Part shown: positions 61,177 to 64,000 of the stretch, piece after piece
How positions within the stretch are numbered: the first letter of the stretch is position 1
Layout: every line of letters begins with the position of its first letter
From: Hydrogenophaga sp.
Lineage (GTDB): Bacteria > Pseudomonadota > Gammaproteobacteria > Burkholderiales > Burkholderiaceae_C
Assembly: GCF_030373245.1 (NCBI RefSeq)
Contig: NZ_JAUCZF010000001.1
Location: forward strand, 558,001-622,000
DNA length: 64,000 nucleotides
Reading direction: 5' to 3'
Notes under the pieces: generated by a model
The model's database searches: none
What the model saw: only the letters and a program-made list of their open reading frames with translations
Told to the model about the DNA's origin: nothing
Program-made: the position numbers and the translations under genes

Positions 61177-61824
61177 ATGAAAAAGCTTTCGATTTTGGCC
61201 AAAGCCTGCCTGCTGGCCGCAGGAATTTCCGCGGTGGGAATTGCGAACGCCGCGCAGCTGAACACCAGTGGAGGTTCCACCTTGGACCTGACCGCGCTCA
61301 GCGACCGATTTGATCCCAGCTGGCTGGGCAGCATTGGCGACTACGCCAGCCGCTTTGACCTCACCTCGGTGCTGCGCGGCGCGACTTTGCAGGCCAGCGC
61401 ACCCGGCAACCTGAATTTCACCCTCGTGGGCTTTGAGGCGGGATTCAACAACGCCTTCACCGCTGGCGGCCAACGCCTGGACAACCGAACCGGAGCCACG
61501 CCTTTGCTGGGCGCCAGCTTCAGCTTGGCCAGCGCTGCGGCCGGTTCGATCAACTACGGTTTTCTGTCCAACGGCGTCGGAGCATTGTTCGGCAACGGCA
61601 GCAACAGCACCGGCTTGATCCTCTCGAACGATCGCACCGAAGCGCTGGTGCTGTTCAACGATACCTACATTGATCGTGACTACGACGACATGGTCGTGCG
61701 TGTCTCGATCTCCCCGGTGCCCGAACCCGAGACAATCGCCATGCTGCTCGCCGGCCTGGGCGTGCTCGGTGCAGCCGTGCGGCGCAAGAAGCAACGCCAG
61801 GCGCTCACCAACAGCCTGGTCTGA
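61177..61824 (+). CDS. PEP-CTERM sorting-domain protein
   Basis: A 215-residue exported protein: signal peptide MKKLSILAKACLLAAGISA to about 25 (NAA), an Asn/Gly/Ser/Ala-rich body, and a PEP-CTERM tail from residue 181 (VPEPETIAMLLAGLGVLGAA, then RRKK). Exosortase B from this window is the likely processing enzyme. The start has GGAGA at a proper distance. The 181 bases between the protease start and this gene must hold both divergent promoters. Confidence 0.92.
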   Translation: MKKLSILAKACLLAAGISAVGIANAAQLNTSGGSTLDLTALSDRFDPSWLGSIGDYASRFDLTSVLRGATLQASAPGNLNFTLVGFEAGFNNAFTAGGQRLDNRTGATPLLGASFSLASAAAGSINYGFLSNGVGALFGNGSNSTGLILSNDRTEALVLFNDTYIDRDYDDMVVRVSISPVPEPETIAMLLAGLGVLGAAVRRKKQRQALTNSLV

Positions 61825-61874
61825 ACGGAAATGCTGCGTCGGGCTGTACACGGGTGGGTGGGTCGCTGACCAGA

Positions 61875-62597
61875 TCAGACCGCCGCCTTGGTGGCCAGTT
61901 TGCGTCGAGAAACAGCGCCGGCCACCATGCCAAGACCCGCCAGCAACATGGCAATGGTCTCAGGTTCGGGCACGGCCGAAACGGTGATGTTGTCCACCCG
62001 CAGCTCGGTGTTGCCGACATAGTCGCCAATGTCGAGCACACCAATGGCCACGTTGGCCAAGCCGCCGGTTGCGAACTGGTAGCTGAAGGCGCCCATCCCG
62101 ACGGTAGCCATTGGATCGAGCACGGAAATAACGTTGCCATTGACCGACACAAAACCAACGTCGGCTGGGAATCCGGGTGTGGCAGGCTGCTGAGTGAGCA
62201 GGCTGAACCAGAAGTTGAAGTTGATCGCATCACCAGCCATCACGCTGAACGTCTGGCGCATCACAGAGCCCTCGAAGGCTGGACCACCGATATCCAGCCC
62301 AAAAGGTGCGACACCTGCAAAGGGTTCAATGAGAGAGATGTCAGCGGCGGAAACACCTGACTTGTTGTCGAGGCCTTCCTCTGCGTTGGGATCCAAAGGA
62401 TCGAAGAAGGCAGTGGTCAGCACGGCACGCGGGTTACCTCCTGCAAACAACCCTACCGACACGTCACCCAGCGTATCCCAACCGGTCAGGCCGGAGTCAA
62501 ATGTGCCGTTCTGAAAAGTGGTGCTTTGTGCGAAGCTGGGCGCTGACCCTAGGCTAAGTACAGCAGCGGCCAAAGCGATGGCGTGCAGTTTTTTCAT
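61875..62597 (-). CDS. PEP-CTERM sorting-domain protein
   Basis: A 240-residue exported protein with a signal peptide (MKKLHAIALAAAVLSLGSA, cut near SFA), a body resembling carbohydrate-binding beta-sandwich exoproteins (FQNGTFDSGLTGWDTLGDVS; FNFWFSLLTQ) and a PEP-CTERM tail from residue 209 (VPEPETIAMLLAGLGMVAGA, then SRRK). The tail is nearly identical to that of the convergent neighbour, but the bodies differ, so a shared sorting signal fits better than recent gene duplication. Confidence 0.92.
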   Translation of the reverse strand: MKKLHAIALAAAVLSLGSAPSFAQSTTFQNGTFDSGLTGWDTLGDVSVGLFAGGNPRAVLTTAFFDPLDPNAEEGLDNKSGVSAADISLIEPFAGVAPFGLDIGGPAFEGSVMRQTFSVMAGDAINFNFWFSLLTQQPATPGFPADVGFVSVNGNVISVLDPMATVGMGAFSYQFATGGLANVAIGVLDIGDYVGNTELRVDNITVSAVPEPETIAMLLAGLGMVAGAVSRRKLATKAAV

Positions 62598-62657
62598 GAT
62601 GGACCTTTTCGTGAGTGAATGAAATCAGGGAGGTTGTTGAAACGTGTACGGGTTGGA

Positions 62658-64000
62658 TCACTGCACCAGCGCGACCGGGTCTACGAGGTCGCGACCGGCC
62701 TGGAGTTGACGGGCCGTCAGCCCCTTGAGCGTGACAAACGGGCGCGGTACGGCAGGGCCGGCTGATCCGTCGGGATCAATCTCCAAAATGGCACCGCCCA
62801 AGGTGTCGACGAAACGCACGTGACCGGTGGCAGCGCCGTTGCCGACGATGCCCAGACCGGCCAGGACAACGGTGAGATCCAGCTTGTCGGCGTAAGGCGT
62901 GAAATCGGTGATGGTGTCGCCGGCATCGCGCAGACTGGTGAAGCGGAACTGGTCACCGCCTGCGCCACCCGTGAGCAGATCTGCGCCAGGGCCACCCGAG
63001 ATCACATCGTCGCCAGCGGTTCCGCTCAGTGTGTCGCGCCGCGAGGTCCCGTTGATCACCAGGCCCGGCGTGGGCTGTGCAATCGCCAGATCGATCAGAC
63101 GCCCGTGGCGGTCAAAGGCGTTTTCGCTGCCGTACATGTTGGGTGTGATTTCGTCGCCGTCCACTGCGCTGATGCGCTGCAGGCCGCCGATCGACTTGGA
63201 TGCCTTGATGAAGTTGGCCAGCGCTTCCTGGTAGGTGATCGAATTGACGGTGTTGTTGAACACCACGTTGTTGAAGGCGAAGGGGTAGCCATCGCCACCG
63301 TTGGCGGTGAAGTCGATGGTGGCGAATGAGAAGGTTCGGGGCGACACCACGGCACCGTTGTCGACCAGCACCGTTCCGTCGTCGAGCACGATTCGACGCA
63401 CACGGTCTCCGGTGCCCACCGAAGAGGACACAGCCGCGCTGGCGCGCGCGGTGCGCGTGGTGTCGTAAACCACCGTCATTCCTGCGATCTGCGCAAAGCG
63501 GCCCTGCGCCGAACCGCCCGCGGTCGAAGCGGCTACCGAGTGCTCCAGCAAGTCCTTGAGCTGGGTGGCGTTCATCACCGGCGCGGTCTTGACCAGATTG
63601 GTGAAGGGCAGAACGTTGAAGGTGTCCCCGGTGGTGACGCTGCCGGCAGCCACGCTCACCCGAACACCGCCGCCGTTCTGGATGGCCACGTCTGCACCGC
63701 CAGCGAAGCGCATGGCGTCGGCCACCAGGTTGCCAAGGTTGGTCTCGGCGTTGCGTACCCCCGTCGGGAAGGTGCATGGCGTGGGCGAGCAGGTGTTGCC
63801 TCGCTCCCCGTTGAGCAGCACGGCGCTGGTGCCGATGAGCTCGGCATTGAGCGCAGCGATGAAGGCAGACACCGGAGTGATCACAGCGGCCTCCAAAGCT
63901 GGATCGCCGTCCACCCGGTCAGCATCCGCCAGGGCACCGCTGACGCGGATCATTCTGGTGTCACCCACACTGGTGACTGCTCCGGTGGTGTCGTCGAGGT
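62658..64000 (-). CDS. secreted 5'-nucleotidase C-terminal region with RTX-like tail, 5' end outside window
   Basis: The frame is open to the right edge, so only the C-terminal 447 residues or so are seen. The first part is the 5'-nucleotidase C-terminal substrate-binding domain (NLVADAMRFAGGADVAIQNG, FNVLPFTNLVKT, FATIDFTANGGDGYPF). It is followed by a short calcium-binding RTX run (SGTAGDDVISGGPGADLLTG) and a type I secretion tail (DTITDFTPYADKLDL). The metallophosphatase domain should lie beyond the window. The enzyme would release phosphate from extracellular nucleotides, which fits the PhoB/PstS theme. Confidence 0.88.
   Translation of the reverse strand, partial: LDDTTGAVTSVGDTRMIRVSGALADADRVDGDPALEAAVITPVSAFIAALNAELIGTSAVLLNGERGNTCSPTPCTFPTGVRNAETNLGNLVADAMRFAGGADVAIQNGGGVRVSVAAGSVTTGDTFNVLPFTNLVKTAPVMNATQLKDLLEHSVAASTAGGSAQGRFAQIAGMTVVYDTTRTARASAAVSSSVGTGDRVRRIVLDDGTVLVDNGAVVSPRTFSFATIDFTANGGDGYPFAFNNVVFNNTVNSITYQEALANFIKASKSIGGLQRISAVDGDEITPNMYGSENAFDRHGRLIDLAIAQPTPGLVINGTSRRDTLSGTAGDDVISGGPGADLLTGGAGGDQFRFTSLRDAGDTITDFTPYADKLDLTVVLAGLGIVGNGAATGHVRFVDTLGGAILEIDPDGSAGPAVPRPFVTLKGLTARQLQAGRDLVDPVALVQ

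Overview
The window is a G+C-rich bacterial chromosome segment, most likely from a beta-proteobacterium of the order Burkholderiales (Comamonadaceae-like). The grounds are the XrtB/EpsA type of exosortase locus, codon use, dense ATGA-overlapping operons and the protein families present. This is an inference from family content, not a database match.

Layout. (1) 1-2.3 kb: the 3' part of a P4-type integrase, a gene-poor stretch with a strong hairpin, and a PAP2 phosphatase. (2) 2.4-4.3 kb (minus): a small ribbon-helix-helix-like protein behind its own promoter and palindrome, then a sugar-nucleotide nucleotidyltransferase that may supply GDP-mannose. (3) 4.4-10.3 kb (minus): an envelope operon encoding a DUF2341-LamG-ExbB chimera, ExbD, a TonB-like protein, a putative porin, an ankyrin lipoprotein and a periplasmic coiled-coil protein. 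(4) 10.4-24.9 kb (minus): a two-partner-secretion pair (TpsA of 3446 aa and its TpsB transporter), a PstS-fold exported protein and a PEP-CTERM protein. (5) 25.1-35.3 kb (minus): a 12-gene type II secretion/type IV pilus-like operon (GspG-F-E, PilM-N-O-P-like, GspD, three pseudopilins) whose last gene is the exopolysaccharide regulator epsA. (6) 35.4-36.1 kb (minus): phoB, divergent from (7) 36.3-60.1 kb (plus): a 24-kb exopolysaccharide operon. It holds pstS, epsD, epsE, epsF, epsG, an exosortase B-EpsI fusion, GDP-fucose synthesis, glycosyltransferases, flippase, putative polymerase, an acyltransferase and two methyltransferases. An antisense vanZ-like gene sits inside it. (8) 60.1-64 kb: an exported trypsin-like protease, two more PEP-CTERM proteins and the 3' part of a secreted 5'-nucleotidase with an RTX-type tail.

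How it fits together. The eps operon would build and export a probably fucose-containing polysaccharide. Exosortase B would process the three PEP-CTERM proteins, and EpsA, encoded at the end of the secretion operon, is the obvious candidate regulator. A shared motif (best form GCATCCRAACGGACTA) lies before the secretion operon and in the phoB/pstS gap. Weaker forms lie before one PEP-CTERM gene and before the DUF2341-ExbB operon, suggesting that these units form one regulon. A phosphate theme recurs: PhoB, PstS, a second PstS-fold protein, a 5'-nucleotidase and a PAP2 phosphatase.
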